Source: Bryobacteraceae bacterium | Lineage (GTDB): Bacteria; Acidobacteriota; Terriglobia; Bryobacterales; Bryobacteraceae | Direction of reading: 5' to 3' | Assembly: GCA_025980435.1 (NCBI GenBank) | Contig: JAICXK010000025.1 | Span: forward strand, 1-33,473 | DNA length: 33,473 nt | Shown: one piece after another, positions 9,614-20,401 of the stretch | How positions within the stretch are numbered: the stretch's first letter is position 1 | How the letters are laid out: each line of letters starts with the position of its first letter | Translations under genes and position numbers: made by a program | Notes under the pieces: generated by a model | What the model saw: only the letters and a program-made list of their open reading frames with translations | What the model was told of the DNA's origin: nothing | Database searches by the model: none

Positions 9614-10270
9614 ATGGCGAATTGGCTGAGTTCCCGGAGCGCTCGCATTCTTACGGTTGTGCTGCTGGGTCAGGTTGCCGTTTTTTACGGTTTCTCGCGA
9701 ACCGAAAAGCTGCCCGCGCATCGTCCGCTGGCCCAGTTCTCGATACCGGACAGCAACTGGTCCGTGGTAGAGGAAAGCCAGCTCGATCCGGAGACATTGG
9801 AGGTCTTGAAGGCCGACGATATTCTGTCCCGCGTCTATGAGAACCAAGTCACCGGACAGATGGCGACACTGTTCGTGGCTTTCTTCGAGACGCAACAAAC
9901 CGGCAAGACGCCGCATTCCCCTAAGAACTGCCTTCCCGGCAGCGGATGGGCGCAAACCCAATCAGGCACGATCGAGATACCGGTTAGCGGGGAACCTTCG
10001 CCCATTAAGGTGAACCGTTACGTGGTCGCGCGCGGTCAAAACCAGAGTGTGGTGCTGTACTGGTATCAAGCCCGAAATCGCGTGATCGCGAGCGAATATT
10101 CTGCGAAGATTTACACCGTGGCGGATGCCATTCGCTACAATCGCAGCGATACCTCGCTTGTGCGCGTCGTGGTCGGCGTCCAGGATGGCAACATATCGAA
10201 GGCCGTGAAGACAGCGACCTCCTTTGTGCAGGCGTTCTTCGATCCGCTGAAGCAATACCTGCCCTCGTAA
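9614..10270 (+). CDS. epsI: EpsI-family exosortase-associated protein
   Basis: HSPKNCLPGSGWAQTQSG and adjacency to exosortase. Confidence 0.88.
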   Translation: MANWLSSRSARILTVVLLGQVAVFYGFSRTEKLPAHRPLAQFSIPDSNWSVVEESQLDPETLEVLKADDILSRVYENQVTGQMATLFVAFFETQQTGKTPHSPKNCLPGSGWAQTQSGTIEIPVSGEPSPIKVNRYVVARGQNQSVVLYWYQARNRVIASEYSAKIYTVADAIRYNRSDTSLVRVVVGVQDGNISKAVKTATSFVQAFFDPLKQYLPS

Positions 10271-10278
10271 AGCGCCGC

Positions 10279-10959
10279 GTGACTCTGCCACTCGGCCCTG
10301 AAGTTCAACCCGCACGTGTCGAAAGGCCAAGCCGCGTGCGCCTGGCGGGCCGTTGTGTTTTGTTGGAGCCGCTCGACGCAACCGTACATGGATCCGCGCT
10401 CTGGGAGGCAGCGGGCGGAGCGGAGCACGACGACCTCTGGGCCTATCTGTCGGACGGACCTTATGCGGATTGCGCCTCCTTTCAAGCATCGTTGGCCCGG
10501 AAGGCCGCTTCGAACGATCCGCTTTATTTTGCGATTACCGATTCCCGCTCAGGAATCGCGCTGGGGTACGCCTCGTATCTGCGGGTCGAGCCGGCGCACC
10601 GCTGCCTGGAGGTGGGATCGATTCTGTATGGACCCGCGCTGCAGCGGACCGCGGGCGCCACGGAAGCCATGTTCCTGATGGCGCGCCATGTCTTTGAAGA
10701 TCTGCGCTACCGGCGCTATGAATGGAAGTGCAACGCCCTGCATGTTCGCTCCCGGCAGGCTGCGCTGCGGCTGGGGTTTACATTCGAAGGTATTTTCCGG
10801 CAGCACATGATTATCAAAGGACGGAATCGCGATACGGCATGGTTTTCGATGCTCGACTCGGAGTGGCCGGCGCGGAAGGCCGCGCTCGAGCGCTGGCTGG
10901 ATCCGGACAACTTTGATGCAGAAGGCAGACAGAAGAGCCGGCTCGCCAATTTAATTTAG
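10279..10959 (+). CDS. GNAT-family N-acetyltransferase (RimJ/RimL-like)
   Basis: RLAGRCVLLEPLD...GIALGYASYLRVEPAHRCLEVGSILYGPALQRTAGATEAMFLMARHVFEDLRYRRYEWKCNALHVRSRQAALRLGFTFEGIFRQHMIIKGRNRDTAWFSML. Confidence 0.93.
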   Translation: MTLPLGPEVQPARVERPSRVRLAGRCVLLEPLDATVHGSALWEAAGGAEHDDLWAYLSDGPYADCASFQASLARKAASNDPLYFAITDSRSGIALGYASYLRVEPAHRCLEVGSILYGPALQRTAGATEAMFLMARHVFEDLRYRRYEWKCNALHVRSRQAALRLGFTFEGIFRQHMIIKGRNRDTAWFSMLDSEWPARKAALERWLDPDNFDAEGRQKSRLANLI

Positions 10960-10980
10960 CGGGTTGTCCTCCGCCGTCTA

Positions 10981-11965
<985 letters not shown>

Positions 11966-11973
<8 letters not shown>

Positions 11974-13411
11974 ACGGATACGGGCAGGCGGCCAATTCCG
12001 CGGCCTGGTCGCCCGCGGCTCGCATTGCAGCCGCCAACCTCTCGCGCAAATCCTTCTCGATCTCCAGCGTCTCCCGCCTGCCGGCCAGATTGACAAGCTG
12101 ATAAGGATCGGCATAGTTATCGTAAAGCTGAAAAGAGAAATAGCGCGGGGCGGAGCGCATCGGTCGATAGCCGCCTTCCTCGCGCGGAGCCACTGCGGCA
12201 TACGTCCATTGAGGAGTTCGCAGCGCGCGTCCCGTCCAGAACTCCGACAATTGGATGAACACTTCCTCCTGCCAGTTATCGGACTTTCCGGCGACGAGAG
12301 GCATGGCACTGCGGCCCTGCATGGAAGAGGGAACCGCCAGACCAACTGCGTCGAGCAATGTGGGGGTCAGGTCGATCATCCTGGTGAAGTGGCGCACCTC
12401 GCGACCGCCTTCGAATCCGGGCCCTTCGATCAGCAGGGGAATGCGGATTGACGCGTCATGCGCGCTGCGTTTGTATTCCGTGTTGCGCGTCATGAAATGG
12501 CATCCGTGATCGCTTACAAAGACGAGTATTGTCCGTTTGTCGAGTCTTCTGCGAGTCAGTTCATCGCGGATCCTGCCAAAGCCTTCATCGACGCTCCGGA
12601 TGCAGCCGTAGTAAGAAGGCAAATGTTGCTGCCAGGTACCGGGGAGGTGGCGCAGATCTTCGGGTACGGCGGGATTCCGATAGCGCTCGGCATATCCGGG
12701 CGGCGCCACAAAACGCTTCTCGTCGTTCTGATGATGCGGCTCGAGATAGGAAACGACCAGCAGAAAGGGCGTGGACGTGGTGACGCGGCCGAGGAAATCA
12801 GTGGCCAGCCGGGTTAAAAAACCTACGCGGTATTCGTTCTGAAAGTGGATGGCGCGGCCGTCCGAATCGTAAAGATCGCCCTCGAAAGGATGCGAGGTCA
12901 GCTCAAGCTCGTTCGAAGCCTGCCACAGATTTAGAAATCCTCCGCGCTCCTGCGCTGAAACCGGTCCGTGCGTACCTTCGGCTAAGTGCCATTTGCCGAT
13001 GTAGTTCGCGGAGAATCCCGCCTTCCGGCATTCTGTGGCGAGCGTCGTGGCAGTTGGATTGAGCGCGACGCCATTGCCGGTATTGCGCCATACTCCGTTG
13101 CGTGCCGGATACTGGCCGGTGAACAGGCAGGCGCGGGAGGGGCTGCACAGCGGCTGATTCGTAAACATGTTTCGAAACAGCGTGCCGCGGCTCGCCATGG
13201 CATCCAGATTGGGCGTGAGCTGAACGGGATTCAGACCGTACGCGCTCACGGCATCCCGGCGCACCTGATCCGCGATGACGATCACGATATTGGGAGCAGT
13301 AAGTGACGATTCGGCGGCCAGCGCGGAAGAAGCCGCCAAGACGGGCGCCGCTGAGGTTACAAATTCCCTACGGGATACGTTCGAGCGGTTCTCGCGGGAA
13401 ATTTCAGGCAT
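11966..13411 (-). CDS. Cys-type sulfatase with Tat-like signal
   Basis: [21 protein letters not shown] signal; [44 protein letters not shown]. Confidence 0.95.
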
Positions 13412-13449
13412 CCCGATTCTCAGGATACGCTGCCGCTACGCCCGCGCCC

Positions 13450-14451
13450 TCAACACCGCGCCGAATCGAGAATTCTTTGAATCAGCGCCGGATAAGTGAT
13501 GCCCGCTGCAGCGGCGGATTGCGCGAAGTCGTCTTCTGATTCCAATGAGGGATTGGGGTTAGCCTCGATGAACACCAGCTCGCCGCCTGGGGTAAGCCGT
13601 AAATCCACGCGCCCAAGACCCTGAATCTTCAAAAGTGTATACACGCGGCGAGCGAGATTTATAACTTTCTTTTCGACGCCGTCGGGAAAGACCGCGGCAG
13701 GGCCGTTGTGGATTCCCCAGTTGGCGCGGTAGGCGCCATCCCACTTCGCTTTGAACGTTGCAAACCGGGGTTCGCTCTCCGGCATGCGGCCGAAGAACAG
13801 TTCGCGCGGGGGGAAAACGGTCACTCTCCTATCGCCGAGGACGCTGACGTATAGCTCACGGCCTTCGATGTATTCTTCGATCATCGCGTCACAGCCCAGG
13901 CTTTCGTGAACGAAGCGCGCCCGGTCGAGAGCCTCCTCTTCATTTCGGGCGAAAGAGGCCTTCGCAATTCCGTCGGAGGACTCTTCTCCCGACGGCTTCA
14001 CGAAAGCGGGAAACTTGAACTTCGCCAGCCGGCGAAGAGGCCGCCCCTTTCTGGACAGAAGAAAACGCGGAACGCGGATGTGATGGTAAATCAGAATGGT
14101 CTTGGCGAGTACCTTATCCTTGCTCAGCATCAGCGCTTCGGGCCCGGCGCCCGTATAGCGGACGCGCATAAGCTCAAGCAGCGCGGGAATGTTCGGCTCC
14201 TTGGCCCGGTCGTTGAAAAACGATTCGCACAAGTTGAAGACAACATCGGGCGCGAAGTTGACGATCTTCTGCACTACGTCGGAAAGACTGTCATAAACAG
14301 CCAGTGTGCCGACTTCGTGACCCAGGCCTTCGAGACAGGTAATGACATCCGCTTCGGTCGGCCGGTCTTGTTTCTCGCGCAAGATCTCCGGCGTGAACGC
14401 CTTGTCCGGGTTTACCGGCCGAGGCAAGTCGAACAGAACAAGCACCTTCAT
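13450..14451 (-). CDS. D-Ala-D-Ala ligase-like ATP-grasp protein
   Basis: NLCESFFNDRAKEPNIPALLELMRVRYTGAGPEALMLSKDKVLAKTIL...FPAFVKPSGEESSDGIAKAS...LRLTPGGELVFIEANPNPSLESEDDFAQSAAAAGITY. Confidence 0.9.
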   Translation of the reverse strand: MKVLVLFDLPRPVNPDKAFTPEILREKQDRPTEADVITCLEGLGHEVGTLAVYDSLSDVVQKIVNFAPDVVFNLCESFFNDRAKEPNIPALLELMRVRYTGAGPEALMLSKDKVLAKTILIYHHIRVPRFLLSRKGRPLRRLAKFKFPAFVKPSGEESSDGIAKASFARNEEEALDRARFVHESLGCDAMIEEYIEGRELYVSVLGDRRVTVFPPRELFFGRMPESEPRFATFKAKWDGAYRANWGIHNGPAAVFPDGVEKKVINLARRVYTLLKIQGLGRVDLRLTPGGELVFIEANPNPSLESEDDFAQSAAAAGITYPALIQRILDSARC

Positions 14452-14454
14452 GCT

Positions 14455-15486
14455 TTAAACGAACCTCTTGAACTTCCCGGTGTGGAGATGATTCGTCACC
14501 AGAGAAGACAGATACGCCGCCAGCTCAATCATCAGCATGGCCTGGTCGCGCGGCGCGCGCAGCTTCAATTCGTTCGCCCGCGTAATCAAACTCCGCACCA
14601 GCCTGTCAACGACATACTTGTGCTGGCCGGTCCAGCGTACAATCGCGGCTGACAGCCGGTACTGCACGCGGCGCATGATTTGAGCAGCGCTTTCCTCACC
14701 GAAATCTCCTTTTTCGAAAATAGCCCGGAGGTCGGAGTCGTAGACGTCCGGAAAATCCTGCGCAAACAATTTGCGCTTCGCCGCATAGTATTTTTCCAGA
14801 GTGCGGCGTAACCGGCTGGCTTCCGATATCCGTCCGCGAGTTTTTGTTGCAGCCGGCATTGACGAAGGCGCTTCGCGGATTTCCTGCATCAGGGTCGCAA
14901 CATACTCCAGCTTCTCCAGAGCCTTCCATTCGCGGTATTGCAGACGCCATTCTTCCGGCTTCAGAGTAAGCCAGACTGCGAACGTCTCCGCGAAGTCCTC
15001 ATCCGGGTGCGCTTGCGCATACCAGTTCGGCAGATGCCGGACAAAGCTCCTGCTGTATGGACGCGGGCGATACGCATCCGGGTCATAATCGATATCGGGA
15101 CTCCCAAATACCTGGACCCATCGCTCGCGCCTTGAAAATCCGTAGGCGTGATCATAGGCGTGACCGCATTCGTGCCGGAGCAATTGCAAACACCACTCCT
15201 CGGTCCCGCCTTCTACTTCGAGCATCTGATGAAGCTCCAACTGCTTCAGGCGTGGATGCGCCAGGAAGAACGGCATCGCGATCAGCGGCGAGCCGGCAGG
15301 CGAAAACCACTCATCGCCCAGGTAAGCCGGAGGCTTCAGGGGCAGTCCGCGCTCTTCGATCTCTGCGAACACTCGCGCGACGCACGGTTCCAACTCGCTG
15401 CCCTCTATTCGCACGTGCAGGTCGCAAATGCGAAGTTTCAGTAGTTCCTCGTCCGAGAGAGCGACCCAAGAAGGCTCCGCGCTCAT
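14455..15486 (-). CDS. Putative zinc-binding metallopeptidase (HECGH motif)
   Basis: LRHECGHAYDHAYGFSRRERWVQVFGSP...HPDEDFAETFAVWLT. Confidence 0.8.
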   Translation of the reverse strand: MSAEPSWVALSDEELLKLRICDLHVRIEGSELEPCVARVFAEIEERGLPLKPPAYLGDEWFSPAGSPLIAMPFFLAHPRLKQLELHQMLEVEGGTEEWCLQLLRHECGHAYDHAYGFSRRERWVQVFGSPDIDYDPDAYRPRPYSRSFVRHLPNWYAQAHPDEDFAETFAVWLTLKPEEWRLQYREWKALEKLEYVATLMQEIREAPSSMPAATKTRGRISEASRLRRTLEKYYAAKRKLFAQDFPDVYDSDLRAIFEKGDFGEESAAQIMRRVQYRLSAAIVRWTGQHKYVVDRLVRSLITRANELKLRAPRDQAMLMIELAAYLSSLVTNHLHTGKFKRFV

Positions 15487-15574
15487 CGCATCCGCCTGTC
15501 AGCTTTTGCGAATGGCCGCAACAAGTTCACCATCTAAAGCGTTTAGTGTCTCATTCCCGGGTTAGCGGCGCTTA

Positions 15575-16810
15575 TCAAGGTCTCCCTGAATGAGTAACTA
15601 TCATCAGTGGTATTGCGGCCACCGCGGCAACGGCGATGATAGCCAGAAAGAGCATCCCGACGATCGTATCGGCCCTGCTGTTCACATGCTTTCCCATTAC
15701 ATTCTTATCCGCCGCTACTCTCAGAATGGGATAGTAAGTCAGCGGCATGATTGCCATGCCGAAGATGATCGAGATATCCACTAATTGCAACGGCCGCAAT
15801 CCTGTTGAAGCGATGAGCAGAGCGACGGTAAACATTCCCAACCACATTGCCGTGTATACAGGGACCGATTTCGGCGGCCGATTCTTTCCCCAGGCCAGAT
15901 TGAAGAACTGGCACAAGTTATAGGCGCCGGAGAGCGCCGTTTCGATGGCCGCTCCTGCCAGACAGGCCATGGTTCCCAGCAGCGCCAGCACCAGCGCCTT
16001 ACGACCAAACGAGAGCGCGCCGGCCATAGCGGTAGTGCTTAGCATTTCCGGAAAAATACCGCGGGGAAGGAAGACGAGCACTCCCAATACCAGTAAGGCC
16101 GCCGTGAGCACGGCTCCCAATATAGACCCGAGGGATGCCACCATGAAGTTCTCACCGAGATCCTTCACGGTCCAGTCTTCTTCCATTGCGCCCGAAGAAT
16201 AAAAATGCACTTCATACTCCATGAGCAAGGCGCTAAACATTCCGACAGCGAAATAGGCGTAGAGCAAATTCTGCTTGGTACCTGCGTGGCTGATTGCCGG
16301 CACAAGGCCTCGGGCTACCTGGCTCCAGTCCGGATGGAGAGCAACCGCCGAAACGGCGAATACAATCATCACCAGGCCCCAGAGGCCGAAGGTCCGTTCA
16401 ATCCACTGGAACCGGAAGAGAAAGACAATTGCCGCAAAGACAACGGTTGTGACGATCAACAGTATTTTCTCCGGCCAACCGGTAAGCAAATGCAGCACAA
16501 TCGCGATTCCGCCCAATTCCGCCGCGCACGTGATCACATTCAGGAGGTTCGACGCAATCAGGGTGACAACTCCCAGCCGAAAACCCAGGCGGTTGCGAAC
16601 GACCGCGAAAACGGGCTCTTTCGCAACCACCGCGATCCTTCCACACATTTCCATGTAAACGATGATCGCGGCAGTGCCGAGTACGACGGTCCACATCAGC
16701 TGGTATCCAAACAAAGCTCCAGCCTGCATGGTGAACACAATTTGGCCGAGATCGACGAACCCGCCCAGCGCGGTCATGATTCCCAGCGTGATGCCGAGCA
16801 GCTTGTTCAT
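15575..16810 (-). CDS. Nramp-related divalent metal transporter-like membrane protein
   Basis: MNKLLGITLGIMTALGGFVDLGQIVFTMQAGALFGYQLMWTVVLGTAAIIVYMEMCGRIAVV; multi-TM, Nramp-like order. Confidence 0.78.
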   Translation of the reverse strand: MNKLLGITLGIMTALGGFVDLGQIVFTMQAGALFGYQLMWTVVLGTAAIIVYMEMCGRIAVVAKEPVFAVVRNRLGFRLGVVTLIASNLLNVITCAAELGGIAIVLHLLTGWPEKILLIVTTVVFAAIVFLFRFQWIERTFGLWGLVMIVFAVSAVALHPDWSQVARGLVPAISHAGTKQNLLYAYFAVGMFSALLMEYEVHFYSSGAMEEDWTVKDLGENFMVASLGSILGAVLTAALLVLGVLVFLPRGIFPEMLSTTAMAGALSFGRKALVLALLGTMACLAGAAIETALSGAYNLCQFFNLAWGKNRPPKSVPVYTAMWLGMFTVALLIASTGLRPLQLVDISIIFGMAIMPLTYYPILRVAADKNVMGKHVNSRADTIVGMLFLAIIAVAAVAAIPLMIVTHSGRP

Positions 16811-17223
16811 AAGCCGGTTTGCGCGGCTTCCAAGGCTTTGCGGACTTCGGCTATCCTGTCCCTGGATGCGGCCAGCGCATCGTCTTCCTTGATTGCGGCG
16901 GGAACCTGGGACAACTCACGAGCCAGTGAGTTTAGCTGCGTTCTGCACTCGCGGACTGCCTTCTCCGTACCTGGTTCCGGAACCTCCTGCTCGAGTTCTT
17001 TCGCAGATCGCTTTACGGCATCTTCCAGGTAGGCGGCGTGCCCCTCTGCGTATTGGCGCGTCGCTTGCCCGCGGCGCACGAAATCGATGAAAATCTCGGA
17101 CTCCGCGGCGAATGAAAGAGCCGATCTGATTTCAGAGCGTGCCTCATTCCGGTCAATGGTCTTTCTTCTCGAACAGCCCGCCAAGGCTAGCGATGATACG
17201 AGAAAAAAGATAAAGGGTCTCAC
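16807..17223 (-). CDS. Hypothetical lipoprotein
   Basis: MRPFIFFLVSSLALAGCSRRK lipobox; 4-nt overlap with the downstream transporter. Confidence 0.7.
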   Translation of the reverse strand: MRPFIFFLVSSLALAGCSRRKTIDRNEARSEIRSALSFAAESEIFIDFVRRGQATRQYAEGHAAYLEDAVKRSAKELEQEVPEPGTEKAVRECRTQLNSLARELSQVPAAIKEDDALAASRDRIAEVRKALEAAQTGL

Positions 17224-18783
17224 CTAGTAAGCCGGGATCGTCTCTTCGGACGTAAAGGGCGAGGCCGGGAGACCGGCGGAATTATATAAGTTCACTACCG
17301 GCGCGTTGCTCCACCCATAGCGAACGTATTTCGGATGTGCCACTTGCGCGTTGGCAACCAACACGCTCGCGCCATCGATAGTAGCAGTGGCGGCGATGAA
17401 GTGACAATCGTCGCCGGCGATTTCAAAACCTTCGAGCGCGCCGCCCTTCGCCACAAGGCCTTTGGCAGCATGATCGAACCAGACGCGCAGGCCGGCGGGC
17501 TCCGCACTTGCCTGCCGGAAGAGGGGACCGGAGTATTCGATGTCCTCGCCGTATGTGCGCGCGCGGGCCGCCAGCGCGAGCCGCGCGCCAACGGTCTGTT
17601 TGTCCGACGGATGCACATTATCGGGATTTCCGATGTCGATCGTGACGGCCATCGCGGTGTTCGCCAGAGAGAGCGCCCGCCGCTGGGCTTCGCGAACAAT
17701 GGGCCAGGTCTGTTCCTTTCCTGCATTGAAGTTGGCGATTTGAACGAACAGGAACGGAAAATTCCCTTCCTGCCAGTGCGTGCGCCAGTCGGTGATGAGG
17801 GCTGGAAAGACTCTCTCGTAAAGCGGCGCGCGTTCGGGATCGGCGTTTGATTCGCCCTGATACCAGATGACTCCCTTAATGGGAAAATCGAGTGCCGGAG
17901 CCACCATGCCATTGAATAGCCAGGCCGGAGCCCAGGAGTCCGGATCGGGACGCCACGGATGTTTTTCCGGAGTTCGGTTCGCGCTTCGCGCCGCCGCATC
18001 GGCCCGGTTTTCGCTCTCGATCAGCAGCGGCAATTCCGCTTGCTCATCCATCATGTGCGCGCGGGCGGCGAAAACCGGCATGAGCCCCGGGTCCGCGGCA
18101 AGTCCGTCCAGACTCGTCCACGCCTCGGCGGGTGTGCCGCCCCAAGTCGAATCGATGAGGCCGATCGGAACATGCTCCTTTGAAGCGAGATCGCGCCCAA
18201 AGAAGTAGGCGACAGCCGAAAATCCGGCAGCCGCCTCGGGTGTGCACGCCGTCCAGGACTGCGACGTTCCGGGATCCTGGTGGCGGCCTTCCGGGACGTA
18301 ATCCTTGAGTGGAAAACTGGAGGCTTTGCGGCCGATATGCAGCAGCCTGATATCCGGGTGATTGGCATGCGCAATCTCGTCTGCGGAATTGTTCACCGAG
18401 GCCGATGAAGGGAAGCCTCTGAGCGGCATCTCCATATTCGACTGGCCGGAAGCGAACCAGACATCGCCGATCAGAACGTCATCCAGCACAATGCGATTGC
18501 TGGCGCTGATCGTGATCCGGAAGGGCCCTCCCGCCGGTTGCGGCGGCAGATAAACGCTCCAACGGCCCAACTCATCTCCGGCGGTGGTTCGGGTCGCGTT
18601 CTCAAACACAACCGACACGTTCTCACCCGGGTCCGACCATCCCCAGATGTGGATGGGACGGTCGCGCTGGACGACCATGTGGCTGTCGAGTATTTGCGGA
18701 AGCCGGACTTCGGCTTTGGCGAGCGGCGCGGCGACTGAAAGCACGGCGAGGACAACTGCCGGGAGGATTGGGCGGATGATCAT
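17224..18783 (-). CDS. Sialate O-acetylesterase-like SGNH hydrolase, secreted
   Basis: MIIRPILPAVVLAVLSVAAPLAKAEVRLPQILDSHMVVQRDRPIHIWGWSDPGE; IGDVWFASGQSNMEMPL; GVIWYQGESNA. Confidence 0.9.
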   Translation of the reverse strand: MIIRPILPAVVLAVLSVAAPLAKAEVRLPQILDSHMVVQRDRPIHIWGWSDPGENVSVVFENATRTTAGDELGRWSVYLPPQPAGGPFRITISASNRIVLDDVLIGDVWFASGQSNMEMPLRGFPSSASVNNSADEIAHANHPDIRLLHIGRKASSFPLKDYVPEGRHQDPGTSQSWTACTPEAAAGFSAVAYFFGRDLASKEHVPIGLIDSTWGGTPAEAWTSLDGLAADPGLMPVFAARAHMMDEQAELPLLIESENRADAAARSANRTPEKHPWRPDPDSWAPAWLFNGMVAPALDFPIKGVIWYQGESNADPERAPLYERVFPALITDWRTHWQEGNFPFLFVQIANFNAGKEQTWPIVREAQRRALSLANTAMAVTIDIGNPDNVHPSDKQTVGARLALAARARTYGEDIEYSGPLFRQASAEPAGLRVWFDHAAKGLVAKGGALEGFEIAGDDCHFIAATATIDGASVLVANAQVAHPKYVRYGWSNAPVVNLYNSAGLPASPFTSEETIPAY

Positions 18784-18845
18784 TATGGTCAGAGCTACTA
18801 TATCGTTTCTGTGCAGATGAGCACGCTCAACGGAACACGCAAGGC

Positions 18846-18859
18846 CGAGACTTGTCTCG
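18846..18859. promoter_or_regulatory. Inverted repeat CGAGAC-TT-GTCTCG upstream of Xre-RES operon
   Basis: Perfect 6-bp arms. Confidence 0.5.
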
Positions 18860-18865
18860 ATCAAG

Positions 18866-18884
18866 CTCAACAGAATGTGTTGAG
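18866..18884. promoter_or_regulatory. Candidate operator, inverted repeat CTCAACA-GAATG-TGTTGAG
   Basis: Perfect 7-bp arms, just upstream of a TATGCT -10-like box and the antitoxin ATG at 18901. Confidence 0.65.
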
Positions 18885-18900
18885 TTATGCTGGATAATAT

Positions 18901-19308
18901 ATGGCAGCGCTAAAAGGAAGGCCTGGTAGCTGGGCTCCAGCGGCGGCAAACGTGGTGCTTCGGCCGCCCGCCGATGCCCTGGCCGATGCAAGACCCTTAC
19001 TGGCGCGAGTAGTGGAAGCGCTGGGTACGAATGCGGCGGCCCGGCTGCTGGACGCCGACCGCGCTCAGGTCTCGCGGTGGATGGCGGGAAAAGAGGCAAT
19101 CGGCATCGAAATGGGCAGGCGGATCGTCGATTTGCACGACGTGCTTGTTCGCATCCTGCGTGTCTACAGTCGTCAGGCAGCGGCAATGTGGCTGGTCGGC
19201 TCAGAGCCTTTGCTCGGAGGAGCGCGGCCGATCGATGTGCTCTCGATGGAAGGAGCATCTCCCGTGATCAGGGCCATTGACGGGATTGCTCAAGGCGCGT
19301 ACGCCTGA
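18901..19308 (+). CDS. Xre/MbcA/ParS-type antitoxin
   Basis: ALGTNAAARLLDADRAQVSRWMAGKEAIGIEMGRRIVDLHDVLVRILRVY...AAAMWLVGSEPLLGGARPIDVL; directly upstream of RES toxin. Confidence 0.9.
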   Translation: MAALKGRPGSWAPAAANVVLRPPADALADARPLLARVVEALGTNAAARLLDADRAQVSRWMAGKEAIGIEMGRRIVDLHDVLVRILRVYSRQAAAMWLVGSEPLLGGARPIDVLSMEGASPVIRAIDGIAQGAYA

Positions 19309-19314
19309 CGTAGC

Positions 19315-19872
19315 GTGCCGGCGCTCTATAGGGTCTTCCCCTATCTGGAATCAACTCCGGACGATGCCCCTGGGGGTGCGCTTTACATGCCGGGACGGGG
19401 CGGCGGGCGCATTGACAATCCCGAACTCTATGCAACTCTTTATTTGAGCGATGCCGCAGCAGGCGCAATTGCTGAGGCCTTTGGACGCTTTCCTGTATGG
19501 ACCGCGGCTATGCTGGAAGGCAGTTCCAGCTTGCCTGGAAGTATACGTGCGATCGCCCGATATGAGTTGCCTGCCGGCGAAGCGATCTGCGATCTGGATG
19601 ATGCCCGGCAATTGCTCAAGCTCAAGCTTCGTCCCTCCGAGGTGGTAACGCGTGATTACGCGCGAAGCCGCGCATGGGCAAGGCGCATTTACAAACAAAG
19701 ACAGTGGTCCGGCGTGCGCTGGTGGTCCTATTACGAACCCATGTGGGCCAGTTTCGGCTTATGGGATATACGGCGGCTCAAGCTTGAGTCGACGGCGGTA
19801 CTACAGCTTGAATATCCTGCGCTGATCGAAGCGAGCCGTACGATTGTGCGCCCGATTGTGAAGACGCGATAA
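19315..19872 (+). CDS. RES-domain toxin (NADase/ADP-ribosyltransferase type)
   Basis: LYRVFPY, GGRIDNPELYATLYLSDAAAGAIAEAFGRF, VRWWSYYEPMWASFGLWD; GTG start. Confidence 0.9.
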   Translation: MPALYRVFPYLESTPDDAPGGALYMPGRGGGRIDNPELYATLYLSDAAAGAIAEAFGRFPVWTAAMLEGSSSLPGSIRAIARYELPAGEAICDLDDARQLLKLKLRPSEVVTRDYARSRAWARRIYKQRQWSGVRWWSYYEPMWASFGLWDIRRLKLESTAVLQLEYPALIEASRTIVRPIVKTR

Positions 19873-19896
19873 AGATGCTTGTAAGAATCTAAAGTC

Positions 19897-20308
19897 ATGC
19901 GAAGAATCGCGAGCCTGCCGCCGCTTGTTCTGTTCACTGTCGCCTCGTCGCTTGGACAAGGCCTCTCGTTTGGATCCCGCCAGGCGAGGCCGGTTCCGGA
20001 TTGGCTGTACAAAAGCACGATCTATGAGCTGTGGCTGAATGCTTTCAGCCCGGAAGGAACCTTGCGCGGCGCAATCCCCGGCTTGAAGCAGCACATCGCC
20101 GATCTGGGCGCGAACATTGTGTACCTGGGGCCGGGACACGCACGTGACGATCGATCTTCCGGTGATGGACTACTATTCAGTGGAAAACCTTCTGACCGAA
20201 GGTAAGACCTGGTTTCAGCTCTATTCGGGCCGCGTTTCGGCGAACCTGGGCGCGTACGAATCGGTTGTGGGAAAAAGGATACCGCTCGCATCGCTCCACG
20301 GGGACAAT
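19897..20308 (+). pseudogene. Internally deleted GH13 alpha-amylase-like gene remnant
   Basis: Frame 1: signal-like N-terminus then VPDWLYKSTIYELWLNAFSPEGTLRGAIPGLKQHIADLGANIVYLGPG; then frame 2: VTIDLPVMDYYSVENLLTEGKTWFQLYSGRVSANLGAYESVVGKR, like a GH13 C-terminal beta domain. Confidence 0.65.
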
Positions 20309-20401
20309 TGAGAGCTGAGGGAATAAACCATGTTCCAACTTGGTTCTCGATGCTGTGAATACGGGGTAGCCTGAATTATGCTACTTTGAGTGAAGAAAGA
20401 C

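Noticed and set aside
16205-17032. 275-aa plus-strand ORF antisense to the Nramp-like gene
   Set aside because: Low-complexity, His/Gln/Arg-rich translation typical of an antisense frame.
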